From: Agriterribacter humi
GTDB taxonomy: Bacteria > Bacteroidota > Bacteroidia > Chitinophagales > Chitinophagaceae
DNA length: 64,000 nt
Direction of reading: 5' to 3'
Assembly (NCBI RefSeq): GCF_009192765.1
Contig: NZ_VOHQ01000007.1
Location: 1 to 64,000, forward strand
A program made the translations under genes and the position numbers. Below, one piece after another: positions 25,490 to 34,063 of this stretch. How positions within the stretch are numbered: the first letter of the stretch is position 1; every line of letters begins with the position of its first letter. Under the pieces are notes generated by a model, which worked only from the letters and a program-made list of their open reading frames with translations, searched no databases and was not told the origin of the DNA.

Positions 25490-27145
25490 ATGAAAAGAAT
25501 ACTATTTGTCGTCCTGTTTTCTTCACAATGTGCTTTTGTTTTTTCGCAAAGGTTAAGAAAGTCGGACCGGGCGATTGTTGAAAACCTTAAAACCACCATT
25601 CATTTTCTTGCAGATGATAAGCTGGAGGGAAGACGGGCCGGCACCGCTGGTGAAAAAAGTGCATCTGAATTTATCATCAGTCAGTATAAAGCCGCAAACC
25701 TTACACCAAAAGGAGACAAGGATACCTACCTGCAATCCTTTGAAATAAAGGATGGCAAACAGATCAATAAAGCAACGCTGTTTATGGTAAACGGCAAGGA
25801 ACTTAGTGTACAAAAAGATTATTTCCCGCTTGCTTTTAGTGCCAATGCATCAGTAGCAGAAATACCTGTAGCCACCTCTTTATCTGAAAGAGGCGCTCCC
25901 TGGTTTAAGGACATTGAGGCAGTGATAGCAGAAAACCGGAAAAATCCTCATTTTGATATATATGAGTATATAAAAAAAGAAGCCGGTATAGCGGCACAAA
26001 AAGGCGCAACGGCGTTGATCCTGTTTAACAGTGAGAATGGTGAGGACAATGTACAGTTCAATAAAAAGGATAAATCCGAATTGCTTGCCATACCGGTAAT
26101 TTACCTCACCAAATCGGGTAAAGAAACCTATCTCGGGGATGCATCGTCTATTTATGACATAAAGCTCAAAGTAGATATTGGAGAGAGCAAACGAACAGGA
26201 CATAACGTTATCGGATATATTAATAATAATGCAGCTTCTACTGTAATTATAGGCGCACATTACGACCACCTGGGATACGGGGAGGACGGCAATTCGATGC
26301 TGCGTAATGGACAAAAGCAAATTCACAATGGGGCGGACGACAATGCCAGCGGAACGGCTGCTGTTATAGAGTTGGCCAAATTGTTGTCCGAATCAAAATC
26401 AAAAAACAATAATTATCTCTTTATCGCTTTTTCGGGTGAGGAATTGGGATTGTTTGGCTCCAAATATTTTACGGAGCATCCCACTGTTGATCTGTCTTCG
26501 GTTAATTATATGATCAATATGGATATGGTAGGAAGGTTGAGTGATAGCACCAAAACCCTTACTGTTGGCGGCTATGGTACTTCTCCTGCATGGAGTGAAG
26601 TATTGTACGACCAGAAAAGGCTGCCTTTTTCTATTAAGATAGATTCCAGCGGCGCCGGACCGAGCGATCACACTTCTTTTTACCGGAAAGATATCCCGGT
26701 ATTGTTTTTCTTTACAGGACTGCACCAGGATTATCACAAGCCTTCCGATGATGCCGATAAGATCAATTACGTGGGTGAGTTGCAGATCATAAAATATATT
26801 GCCGGATTGGTAAAAGACCTGAACAAGAAAGATAAGCTGGCGTTTACTCCAACAAAAGATACCCAAATGACAACTACCGCAAAGTTTTCGGTTACCCTTG
26901 GTATCATGCCCGATTATACATACAGTGGGTCGGGCGTTAGGGTAGATGGGGTAAGCGATGGAAGACCTGCTCAAAAAGCGGGCTTAAAAACGGGAGATGT
27001 GGTGGTGCGTTTGGGGGAATACACTGTTAATTCACTGGAGACCTACATGCAGGCTTTAAGCAAATTTAAAAACGGCGACAGCACAACCGTGAACGTAAAA
27101 AGGGGAAACGAAGACCTGAAATTTGACATTACTTTTGTAAAGTAG
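25490..27145 (+). CDS. Exported M28 family zinc peptidase with PA and PDZ domains
   Basis: A 551-residue secreted aminopeptidase-type protein. ATG 25490 gives a signal peptide (MKRILFVVLFSSQCAFVF, cleavage near FSQ) and lies downstream of the TAACTTTG promoter element; the open frame extends to 25442. A PA-like insert (about residues 100-220, GATALILFNSENGED) precedes the M28 catalytic domain. Zinc ligands are visible in GAHYDHLGYG, NGADDNASGT, SGEELGLFGS, NMDMVGRL and SDHTSFY. A C-terminal PDZ domain (GVRVDGVSDGRPAQKAGLKT) probably binds substrate tails. It is probably periplasmic and is transcribed divergently from feoB. Confidence 0.9.
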   Translation: MKRILFVVLFSSQCAFVFSQRLRKSDRAIVENLKTTIHFLADDKLEGRRAGTAGEKSASEFIISQYKAANLTPKGDKDTYLQSFEIKDGKQINKATLFMVNGKELSVQKDYFPLAFSANASVAEIPVATSLSERGAPWFKDIEAVIAENRKNPHFDIYEYIKKEAGIAAQKGATALILFNSENGEDNVQFNKKDKSELLAIPVIYLTKSGKETYLGDASSIYDIKLKVDIGESKRTGHNVIGYINNNAASTVIIGAHYDHLGYGEDGNSMLRNGQKQIHNGADDNASGTAAVIELAKLLSESKSKNNNYLFIAFSGEELGLFGSKYFTEHPTVDLSSVNYMINMDMVGRLSDSTKTLTVGGYGTSPAWSEVLYDQKRLPFSIKIDSSGAGPSDHTSFYRKDIPVLFFFTGLHQDYHKPSDDADKINYVGELQIIKYIAGLVKDLNKKDKLAFTPTKDTQMTTTAKFSVTLGIMPDYTYSGSGVRVDGVSDGRPAQKAGLKTGDVVVRLGEYTVNSLETYMQALSKFKNGDSTTVNVKRGNEDLKFDITFVK

Positions 27146-27248
27146 GGAAGTATGGGGTGTGGGGTGTAAGATATCAGCCGTCAGGCACAGCCATCGGCTC
27201 AAAGCTGATAGCCGACAGCTTCCGGCAAACGGGTATTTGTAATTATTG
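27146..27248. repeat. Spacer with degenerate AGCTGATAGCCGACAGC units
   Basis: This 103-bp spacer contains ATCAGCCGTCAGGC and AGCTGATAGCCGACAGC, which form imperfect inverted units. Similar fragments (GCTGACAGCC, TGTCAGGC) occur at 2685-2800. A weak hairpin is possible. Confidence 0.35.
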
Positions 27249-27683
27249 ATGAAGCTAACAATAGACAATAGCGCCCTTGCAGAAGATTTTTTTTCTGATA
27301 CGAAAATACTCGGTATTGTTGCGCCTGTTAAAGATTACAGGTTTTGCTGGTTGCTCAACCAGTGCCTGGGCTGCGATTTCCGCTTAAACAGTGATATTGA
27401 AATACAACTGTCAAAGAAAAACCGTCAATACTTTTTTTCGGTGTACGAATATGGAGAAACAGGCACTTCACTTGTTCATTATATATATAATAACCAGTTT
27501 GAAGGGGAATACCTGCTGCCCGAGTTCCGGCACCTTGACTTTTTATGGCTCCTGAAAGGCGATGATGTACACGATAATTATGTGCATTACCTGCGGCAAT
27601 CTATAAAAAATATACAGGGCGTACAACTGATCACTGAGCTGGAGAAAGAAAAGATAAGGAACAAGATGCACCTGGTATTTTAA
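27249..27683 (+). CDS. IPExxxVDY family protein
   Basis: A 144-residue cytosolic protein of the Bacteroidota family named after its IPExxxVDY motif. The corresponding place here reads LLPEFRHLDFLWLLKGDD, so the motif is partly diverged. The rest (DYRFCWLLNQCLGCDF, YFFSVYEY, VQLITELEKEKIRNKMHLVF) also fits the family. Its function is unknown. ATG 27249 is chosen; a TTG directly before it is also in frame. Confidence 0.8.
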   Translation: MKLTIDNSALAEDFFSDTKILGIVAPVKDYRFCWLLNQCLGCDFRLNSDIEIQLSKKNRQYFFSVYEYGETGTSLVHYIYNNQFEGEYLLPEFRHLDFLWLLKGDDVHDNYVHYLRQSIKNIQGVQLITELEKEKIRNKMHLVF

Positions 27684-27817
27684 AACAAATGTGGGAAGTA
27701 TGAAAATGTGGAAATGGGCACACCTTATACCTCTACCTTATACTCTCCGCTATCCCTGTAACTTGTAACCCGCAACAGCAAACAAACAATAAACCATAAA
27801 CAACAAACTTTATCACT

Positions 27818-28051
27818 ATGTGGAAAGAAGAAAACAACCAGTTGTATAAAAAGTTTGAGTTCAAAAACTTTTCCGAAGCATTCGCTTTTATGACAAGGGT
27901 AGCGCTTGAAGCTGAAAAGATGGACCACCATCCTTTATGGACCAATGTATATAATAAAGTAGAGATTTGGCTGAATACGCACGATGCCGGCGATGTTGTT
28001 ACCGAAAAAGACCATAAGCTGGCCAAAAAGATAGATAAAATAGGAGCATAA
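27818..28051 (+). CDS. Pterin-4-alpha-carbinolamine dehydratase-like protein
   Basis: A 77-residue protein, short relative to the about 95-110 usual for the family. The signature [20 protein letters not shown] holds the conserved HHP active-site motif, and the C-terminus [18 protein letters not shown] is typical. The enzyme would dehydrate 4a-hydroxytetrahydrobiopterin in aromatic amino-acid hydroxylation; in bacteria lacking such hydroxylases, homologues may have other roles. It converges on purN, with 14 bp between stop codons. Confidence 0.88.
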   Translation: MWKEENNQLYKKFEFKNFSEAFAFMTRVALEAEKMDHHPLWTNVYNKVEIWLNTHDAGDVVTEKDHKLAKKIDKIGA

Positions 28052-28065
28052 TATGAAGGGAAGGT

Positions 28066-28644
28066 TTAGGTTCGTGTTGATCCTGTTATCAACTGCGCTA
28101 TCACTTCCGGGTAGTACTTATGCTCCAGCACCAGTACTTTTTTTGCGAGGGTTTCGGGGGTATCTGTTTCATCTACAGGGCAGGTAAGCTGGAGGATGTG
28201 TTTGCCGTGGTCAAATTGCTCATCTACATAATGTATGGTAATGCCGCTTTCTTTTTCTTTGGCTTCAATTACAGCCTCATGAACAAAATGACCATACATA
28301 CCCTTTCCGCCATATTTGGGTAAAAGGGCTGGATGGATATTGATGATTTTGCCAGGGAAAGCATGTATAAGGGAAGTTGGTATCTTCCATAAAAAGCCCG
28401 CAAGAATAATCCATTGTATATTTCTCTCTCTCAATTCGCTCACATAAGCATCTCCCCTGAAAAAGCGCTCTTTTTCAATGATTAATGAAGGAATATTTTC
28501 ACTTTCAGCAATGTTCAGCACTCCTGCCCCGGGCTTGTTGCTTGCTATTAAGGCTATACCTATGGAGGAATGGTTCTTGAAATGATCAATGATCTTCCGG
28601 GCATTGCTGCCTGCTCCGGAGGCGAAAATAGCGATACGAACCAT
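28066..28644 (-). CDS. purN: Phosphoribosylglycinamide formyltransferase (internal start)
   Basis: A 192-residue enzyme transferring formyl from 10-formyltetrahydrofolate to GAR in purine synthesis. It starts MVRIAIFASGAGSNARKII, the usual PurN N-terminus. The catalytic Asn/His region is NIHPALLPKYGGKGMYG, and the Asp is in HYVDEQFDHG. Full length is normal for the family (about 190-210). The ATG at 28644 overlaps the end of three 25-bp tandem repeats, and the frame continues upstream without a stop into the membrane protein. Confidence 0.88.
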   Translation of the reverse strand: MVRIAIFASGAGSNARKIIDHFKNHSSIGIALIASNKPGAGVLNIAESENIPSLIIEKERFFRGDAYVSELRERNIQWIILAGFLWKIPTSLIHAFPGKIINIHPALLPKYGGKGMYGHFVHEAVIEAKEKESGITIHYVDEQFDHGKHILQLTCPVDETDTPETLAKKVLVLEHKYYPEVIAQLITGSTRT

Positions 28645-29118
28645 TTGAGATCCGCCACGGCGGACAGGTTTGAGATCCGCCACGGCGGACAGGTTTGAGA
28701 TCTGCAACGGCGGACAGGTTTGAGATTGGAGATGCAGGGTATTGGATGCCCGATGCTGGATAGCAGTTAGTTCGTGCTCCCCTTTGGGGAATGGGGGTAG
28801 AGCAGATGCCATCTCTCCTGGAACCTGAAACCTGCGACCTGAAACCCACCTCAATAATTTTTTTTCATATCTCCAGAAAAAAGGGAACTGGCCGAAAAGA
28901 AAGGCAACCAACAATAAAATAGCCTGGTAGCCAAACATAAGGATGGCCAGGCGGAGTAAAAATCTCCACGACCAGAAAGTATCTTCCGTAAAACCTACCC
29001 ATGTTGTAATGGCTTTAGTAATATAGGCTGTACTGGTTCCTGTTATGGCAAATACACACAGAATTAATAAAAACTGCGAATTGCTTACACCCCATTTTTG
29101 TTGAAGTCGTTTGAGCAT
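28066..29118 (-). CDS. Fused reading frame: small membrane protein plus PurN
   Basis: One uninterrupted 350-codon frame. Residues 1-90 resemble a small Bacteroidota membrane protein (DUF6787-like; MLKRLQQKWGVSNSQF, two or three hydrophobic segments, ending in FPFFWRYEKKLLRW). Residues 91-158 are encoded by repeat DNA: VSGRRFQVPG comes from CAGGTTT units, and ISNLSAVADLKPVRRGG from three 25-bp copies. Residues 159-350 are a complete PurN. The product could be a fusion, or the membrane gene may have lost its stop codon while purN starts internally at 28644. ATG 29118 is used; a TTG lies four codons upstream. I favour two translation starts, but the sequence shows no stop between them. Confidence 0.6.
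   Translation of the reverse strand: MLKRLQQKWGVSNSQFLLILCVFAITGTSTAYITKAITTWVGFTEDTFWSWRFLLRLAILMFGYQAILLLVAFLFGQFPFFWRYEKKLLRWVSGRRFQVPGEMASALPPFPKGEHELTAIQHRASNTLHLQSQTCPPLQISNLSAVADLKPVRRGGSQMVRIAIFASGAGSNARKIIDHFKNHSSIGIALIASNKPGAGVLNIAESENIPSLIIEKERFFRGDAYVSELRERNIQWIILAGFLWKIPTSLIHAFPGKIINIHPALLPKYGGKGMYGHFVHEAVIEAKEKESGITIHYVDEQFDHGKHILQLTCPVDETDTPETLAKKVLVLEHKYYPEVIAQLITGSTRT
28644..28725. repeat. Three 25-bp tandem repeats with palindromic core
   Basis: The unit (plus strand) is TTTGAGATCCGCCACGG followed by CGGACAGG, starting at 28644, 28669 and 28694, with a partial fourth at 28719. The first two copies are identical; the third has two changes (TCTGCAACGG). The core TCCGCC-AC-GGCGGA is a perfect palindrome. 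Three copies total 75 bp, a multiple of three, so the coding frame across them is preserved, with each copy read in a different frame. Confidence 0.85.
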
Positions 29119-29303
29119 GATTACCTGCAAATTGCAGAAAAAGAAGGAAAGACCAATATTTTACATAATCTAAATATAGAGTATAAACGAACTTACAAAA
29201 ACATGACAAAAATTTATAAGCCGTAGTAGAAAAACGCTGAAATCCAGGCCACAGCAGGGAAAATTTTTTTCGGAAATGTTAATATTTTGTCAGCGTGTTG
29301 ACC

Positions 29304-29311
29304 TATTTTTG
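29304..29311 (+). promoter_or_regulatory. -7 element for the respiratory operon
   Basis: TATTTTTG matches TAnnTTTG and lies 47 nt before the actA ATG. TTTG at 29286-29289 is upstream but only 14 nt away, closer than the usual 19, so this is a tentative promoter. Confidence 0.4.
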
Positions 29312-29357
29312 CAGCCGTACGGGAAAATGTTCACCTCAACACAAACTCCGGGATATA

Positions 29358-30620
29358 ATGAGCTACCAACGATCAATTGTAAAAAGACTAATATTTGGAT
29401 CAGCGTTTATTTTTTCCCTCTCTTTTTTGGTTACTATAGCCAATGCACAGGATGGTAAGGCCATTTTTAATTCAAAATGCGCCGCCTGTCATAATGTTTT
29501 TAAAAATTCTACAGGCCCTGCTTTGGGAGGAATGGAGGAACGCGGACCATGGAGTGACAGAAAGAAGCTGTATGCATGGATTCACAATCCTGCCGCTTTT
29601 ATGGCCAATGATCCTTATACACAAGGCTTAAAAGATTCTCACAATGGTATATTGATGACCGGCTTCCCGGATCTCACCGAAGGGGATATAGATGCGGTTG
29701 TTAATTATGTAAATACAACATTTACTGCCGGTCCTGGTGGAGGCGCAAAACCTGCAGCCGGCGAAACGGCCGCGCCTGAACCTAAAAGCGATGATACCTT
29801 ATTGTTTGGTGTTCTTACACTTATACTGGCGGTTATAGCGCTTACCTTACTCCAGGTAAACAGCAATCTGAAGAAAATGACCGATGACAAAGAAGGCATT
29901 CCTGCTTCAGAACCCGTTCCTTTTTACAGGAATAAATTATACATAGCGCTGGGAATCATTGTTTTATTTTTAGTTGGGGGATATTATACTATACAAGGCG
30001 CAATAGGATTGGGACGTCACCAGGGGTATGAACCGGAGCAACCTATTTTTTATTCGCATAAAGTGCATGCAGGCATAAACCAGATCAGTTGTTTATATTG
30101 TCATGGCGGCGCACAGGAGGGGAAATCGGCTAATATCCCCGCTGTTAATGTATGTATGAACTGTCATATGGGTATTAATGAATATACAAAAGGCCCCCAA
30201 TTATTCAGACCCGATGGCTCTGAGGTGAATGGTACTGCAGAAATACAAAAATTATATTCGTACGCCGGCTGGGATCCCGACAAGAAACAATATACAGGAA
30301 AAGGTAAGCCCATTGAATGGGAGCGTATCCATAATCTTCCTGATCATGTTTATTTTAATCACTCCCAGCACGTGGTGGTGGGGCAGCAGCAATGCCAGAC
30401 ATGCCATGGTAATATTACCGAAATGGACGAGGTACAGCAGTTTGCTGATTTGAGCATGGGCTGGTGTGTCAATTGTCACCGCAATACTAAAGTGCAGTTC
30501 ACCGATAATAAATTCTACAGCATTTATGAAAAGTTCCATGAGGACATCAGGAATAAAAAGATTGACAGTGTAACGGTGGAGATGATTGGAGGAATAGAGT
30601 GCCAGAAATGCCATTATTAA
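29358..30620 (+). CDS. actA: Alternative complex III multiheme cytochrome c subunit ActA
   Basis: A 420-residue cytochrome subunit of the quinol:cytochrome c oxidoreductase ACIII. A signal peptide (MSYQRSIVKRLIFGSAFIF, cleavage near ANAQ) sets the start at ATG 29358; the frame extends upstream to 29295. Six CxxCH haem sites are seen: CAACH in an N-terminal mono-haem domain, then, after two hydrophobic segments (about 155-175 and 195-220), CLYCH, CMNCH, CQTCH, CVNCH and the terminal CQKCH. ActA is usually described as pentahaem, so the N-terminal domain is an extra. It is the first gene of the long respiratory operon. Confidence 0.9.
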   Translation: MSYQRSIVKRLIFGSAFIFSLSFLVTIANAQDGKAIFNSKCAACHNVFKNSTGPALGGMEERGPWSDRKKLYAWIHNPAAFMANDPYTQGLKDSHNGILMTGFPDLTEGDIDAVVNYVNTTFTAGPGGGAKPAAGETAAPEPKSDDTLLFGVLTLILAVIALTLLQVNSNLKKMTDDKEGIPASEPVPFYRNKLYIALGIIVLFLVGGYYTIQGAIGLGRHQGYEPEQPIFYSHKVHAGINQISCLYCHGGAQEGKSANIPAVNVCMNCHMGINEYTKGPQLFRPDGSEVNGTAEIQKLYSYAGWDPDKKQYTGKGKPIEWERIHNLPDHVYFNHSQHVVVGQQQCQTCHGNITEMDEVQQFADLSMGWCVNCHRNTKVQFTDNKFYSIYEKFHEDIRNKKIDSVTVEMIGGIECQKCHY

Positions 30621-30785
30621 TGAGCAGTTAACCGGGAGAGTATCCTGCATGAATGATTGAATATCTTAATAAATTTTAGGCGACCAGGTATAATATATTT
30701 AATAACACTTTTCTGGATTTGGTGTAAGCGAATGAACAGTGAAACGGGAAGATCCGGAATCTAAAAGCTCCTTTAGGGGTTGGGT

Positions 30786-33700
30786 ATGAGTCAAAAAAAG
30801 TACTGGCAAAACTTAGGCGAACTAAAAAATACAGAAGGTTACCAGAAACTGGTAAAAGACGAATTTCAGGAAGATCTGCCATTTGCGGAAGATGGTAAAG
30901 GCATATTGGATGCCACAGCTCCCCGCAGGGATTTCCTGAAATACCTTGGTTTCAGTACTGCAGCGGCAGCATTGGCTGCGGGCTGCGAAACGCCTGTTAC
31001 AAAAAGTATCCCCTATCTTAATCAGCCCGAAAATTTAACACCCGGAGTAGCTCAGTATTACGCTACTACTTTTGTGGCGGAGGGAGATGTGGTGCCTGTT
31101 ATAGCAAAAGTAAGAGACGGACGACCCATTAAATTAGAAGGCAACCCGCTCTCTTTCATAAACTCAAAGGGCGAGGGCACGTCTGCAAGGGTGCAGGCTT
31201 CGGTACTTGATCTTTATGATACGGGAAGGTTACGTTATCCTGTAGAAGTAGCAGGGAAAGAATTAAAAGAACTACCCTCTTTTGAAGCGGCAGATAAAAA
31301 AATCGCCGGTGAATTATCCGGACAGGTTGTTTTGCTTACTTCTACACTTAATTCTCCTACTACTCGGCAAATTATAAGCGAATTCCTGGCCAAATACCCA
31401 GGAAGCCGCCATGTACAATACGATGCTGTTTCATACAGCGGGTTGCTCTTGGCCAATGAAATATCATATGGTAAAAGAGCTATCCCCACTTATCATTTTG
31501 ACAAAGCAAAAGTTATCGTTAGCCTGGATGCCGACTTCCTCGGCACATGGTTGAGTCCTGATGAATTTTCTAGCCAGTATGCTGCGGGCCGGAAAATTAA
31601 CCAGAAGAATCCGGAAATGAGCAAGCATATCCATTTTGAAGGGGTGCTTAGTTTAACAGGCGCCAATGCCGATGACAGGTTTCTTCATCGTCCATCGGAA
31701 ACAGGCGCTGTGGTGCTGAACCTGCTGGCTAAGCTGGGTGGCAATGTAAGCGCTCCGGCTATCACTGATGAAAAATTGAAAAAAGGTATTGATCTGGCCG
31801 CCGGTTTGCTTAGTGCTAATAAAGGTGCGGCGCTGGTGGTATGTGGAAGCAACGATCCCAATATACAGGTGCTGATTAACGCCATTAATGAACTTTTGGG
31901 CGCTAATGGCACTACTATTAACTGGGCCAATCCATTATTAACCCGCCAGGGTATTGATGGGGAAATGGATCAGTTGGTAAAAGATTTGAATGCGGGCAGC
32001 GTGGGGGCATTGCTTGTTTATGAAGCCAACCCGGCCTATAATTATCACAATGCAGCAGACTTTATAAAGGGGTTGCAAAAAGTTAAACTCTCTGTTTCCT
32101 TCAGCGACAGGGCGGATGAAACTTCTGCCTTGTGCAAATACATTATTCCGCATCACCATTATCTTGAAAGCTGGGGCGATGCCGAAGGACGGACTGGTTT
32201 TTTCAGCCTGCTTCAGCCCACTATCTCTCCCCTCTTTAAAACAAGATATTTTCAAACTTCACTCTTAAAGTGGAGCCTGCCTACCGGACAGGCAGGTGGT
32301 AATAATACCGATTACGAGGATTATTTTAAAAATTACTGGTTAACAAAGTTGAACGGTCAGGGAGCGTTTGACAAAGCACTTCAGGATGGCGTAGTTGAGC
32401 CGGCTGCATTAACCTTTGCTGCTACGGTTTATAATGCTGTTGCCGTGGCCGAGGCTGCATCGAAATTAAATGCAGGAGTGCCCGCAGGTAAAACAGAACT
32501 GGTATTGTATCAAAAAGTTTCTGTGGGCACCGGAGCCGCTGCCAACAATCCATGGTTACAGGAAATGCCCGATCCTATTACAAGAGCCACCTGGGATAAC
32601 TATGCTATTATTTCCTATGCTATGGCAGCCGAATTAGGCATTAAGCTGGATGACCAGTATGAAGTGGAATTTCATAAGCCTGTTGTAGCATTTACGATCA
32701 ATGGAAAAGAAGTGAAATTGCCCATTTTGGCAATACCCGGTGTGCATCCCAATGTAATTGCAGTTGCGGTAGGATATGGAAGAAGTGAAGGCGCCGGACG
32801 CGCGGCTAACGGGGTAGGTTACAATGCTTATCCGTTGGTAAATGCCAAGGGAAGCACACGGCAATATTATGTTACTGATGTAACCGGTTACAAAAAAACC
32901 GGCGACACTTACGATATAGCGTATACCCAAACGCACAACCAGTACGAAGGGCGTGTTGAAGTAGTAAGGGAATATTCCCTTGAAGATTTCAAACAAAACC
33001 CGGATGCCATTCCCGAGTATCGTAAAGAACTGTCAGAAGATTTTGCGAAAAAAACAGGCGATTTCAGAGCTGAAGGTACCATGTACCCTGTATATGAATC
33101 TCCAGGAGCGCATTGGGGAATGAGCATTGACCTGAATTCCTGCACAGGTTGCGGCGCCTGTACCATTGCCTGTACCGCCGAAAACAATGTGCCCATTGTA
33201 GGAAAGAATGAAGTAAAGCGTTCTCATGAAATGCACTGGCTCCGTATAGACCGTTATTTTGCATCTTACCGCGATGCTACTGAAGGAGATAATCTGAATG
33301 TAGTATTTATGCCCATGCTTTGCCAGCATTGCGATAATGCGCCCTGCGAAAATGTATGTCCTGTATCGGCTACCAACCACAGTTCTGAAGGATTAAACCA
33401 GATGGCGTATAACCGTTGTATCGGTACCCGCTATTGTGCCAACAACTGTCCCTTTAAAGTTCGCCGGTTTAATTGGGCCGATTATACAGGCGCAGACAGT
33501 TTCCCGGATAACCAGCATCATAATGGAGTTGGAAAGTTTGATGATGCTGTGCTGATGATGAATGAAGATCTGACCCGTATGGTGCTTAATCCTGATGTAA
33601 CGGTTCGCTCACGCGGAGTAATTGAAAAATGTAGTTTTTGTGTACAGCGTTTACAGGATGCTAAATTAAAAGCCAAAAAATCGCAGGATTCTTCTGTGAT

Positions 33701-33956
33701 CAGGGATGTTAAAACCGCCTGCATGCAGGCCTGCTCTACAGGGGCCATTGTATTTGGCAATGTAAATGATAAGGAAAGTAAGGTATATAAAATTCGTACG
33801 CAGGAACAAAATCATCGGGCATACTATGCATTAGAACAGTTGCATGTGCTGCCCAATATCAGTTACCTTGCTAAAATAAGAAACACGGGCAGACCGGTAG
33901 GGGTGAAAGATGAATTTGCGGAAAAGAAAGCCGCCGCTCATGAGGCACATCATTGA
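30786..33956 (+). CDS. actB: Alternative complex III iron-sulfur subunit ActB (molybdopterin-oxidoreductase-like)
   Basis: A 1056-residue subunit. ATG 30786 gives MSQKKYWQNLGELKNTEGY, the family's start; a TTG two codons earlier is also open. A twin-arginine-like signal APRRDFLKYLGF ends in a lipobox-like LAAGC, suggesting export and a lipid anchor. The large middle part resembles molybdopterin oxidoreductases; in this family that fold normally carries no cofactor. Four ferredoxin-type Cys clusters follow from about residue 785: CTGCGACTIAC, CQHCDNAPCENVC, CIGTRYCANNC and CSFCVQ plus CMQAC. The segment SLPTGQAGG (about residue 500) is encoded by a 21-bp palindrome and looks inserted. Confidence 0.92.
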   Translation: MSQKKYWQNLGELKNTEGYQKLVKDEFQEDLPFAEDGKGILDATAPRRDFLKYLGFSTAAAALAAGCETPVTKSIPYLNQPENLTPGVAQYYATTFVAEGDVVPVIAKVRDGRPIKLEGNPLSFINSKGEGTSARVQASVLDLYDTGRLRYPVEVAGKELKELPSFEAADKKIAGELSGQVVLLTSTLNSPTTRQIISEFLAKYPGSRHVQYDAVSYSGLLLANEISYGKRAIPTYHFDKAKVIVSLDADFLGTWLSPDEFSSQYAAGRKINQKNPEMSKHIHFEGVLSLTGANADDRFLHRPSETGAVVLNLLAKLGGNVSAPAITDEKLKKGIDLAAGLLSANKGAALVVCGSNDPNIQVLINAINELLGANGTTINWANPLLTRQGIDGEMDQLVKDLNAGSVGALLVYEANPAYNYHNAADFIKGLQKVKLSVSFSDRADETSALCKYIIPHHHYLESWGDAEGRTGFFSLLQPTISPLFKTRYFQTSLLKWSLPTGQAGGNNTDYEDYFKNYWLTKLNGQGAFDKALQDGVVEPAALTFAATVYNAVAVAEAASKLNAGVPAGKTELVLYQKVSVGTGAAANNPWLQEMPDPITRATWDNYAIISYAMAAELGIKLDDQYEVEFHKPVVAFTINGKEVKLPILAIPGVHPNVIAVAVGYGRSEGAGRAANGVGYNAYPLVNAKGSTRQYYVTDVTGYKKTGDTYDIAYTQTHNQYEGRVEVVREYSLEDFKQNPDAIPEYRKELSEDFAKKTGDFRAEGTMYPVYESPGAHWGMSIDLNSCTGCGACTIACTAENNVPIVGKNEVKRSHEMHWLRIDRYFASYRDATEGDNLNVVFMPMLCQHCDNAPCENVCPVSATNHSSEGLNQMAYNRCIGTRYCANNCPFKVRRFNWADYTGADSFPDNQHHNGVGKFDDAVLMMNEDLTRMVLNPDVTVRSRGVIEKCSFCVQRLQDAKLKAKKSQDSSVIRDVKTACMQACSTGAIVFGNVNDKESKVYKIRTQEQNHRAYYALEQLHVLPNISYLAKIRNTGRPVGVKDEFAEKKAAAHEAHH
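32276..32296. repeat. 21-bp palindromic repeat inserted in actB
   Basis: CCTGCCT (32276-32282) and AGGCAGG (32290-32296) are perfect arms around ACCGGAC. The 21 bp are a multiple of three and read LPTGQAG in frame, in a loop-like place between WS and GNNTDYED. This looks like a mobile palindrome tolerated in coding sequence. Confidence 0.75.
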
Positions 33957-34063
33957 GATAAGTATATGAATATATAAGAAACATCGAATAAAGGCAGATC
34001 TGAATTCTCAACATTAATATGCAAACTCCTGTTGCGGGCTTGCAGGATAAAATTAATTAGTAA

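Noticed and set aside
28644-28725. Possible CRISPR-like array
   Set aside because: The 25-bp copies are directly adjacent with no spacers, only three in number, and no cas genes are seen.
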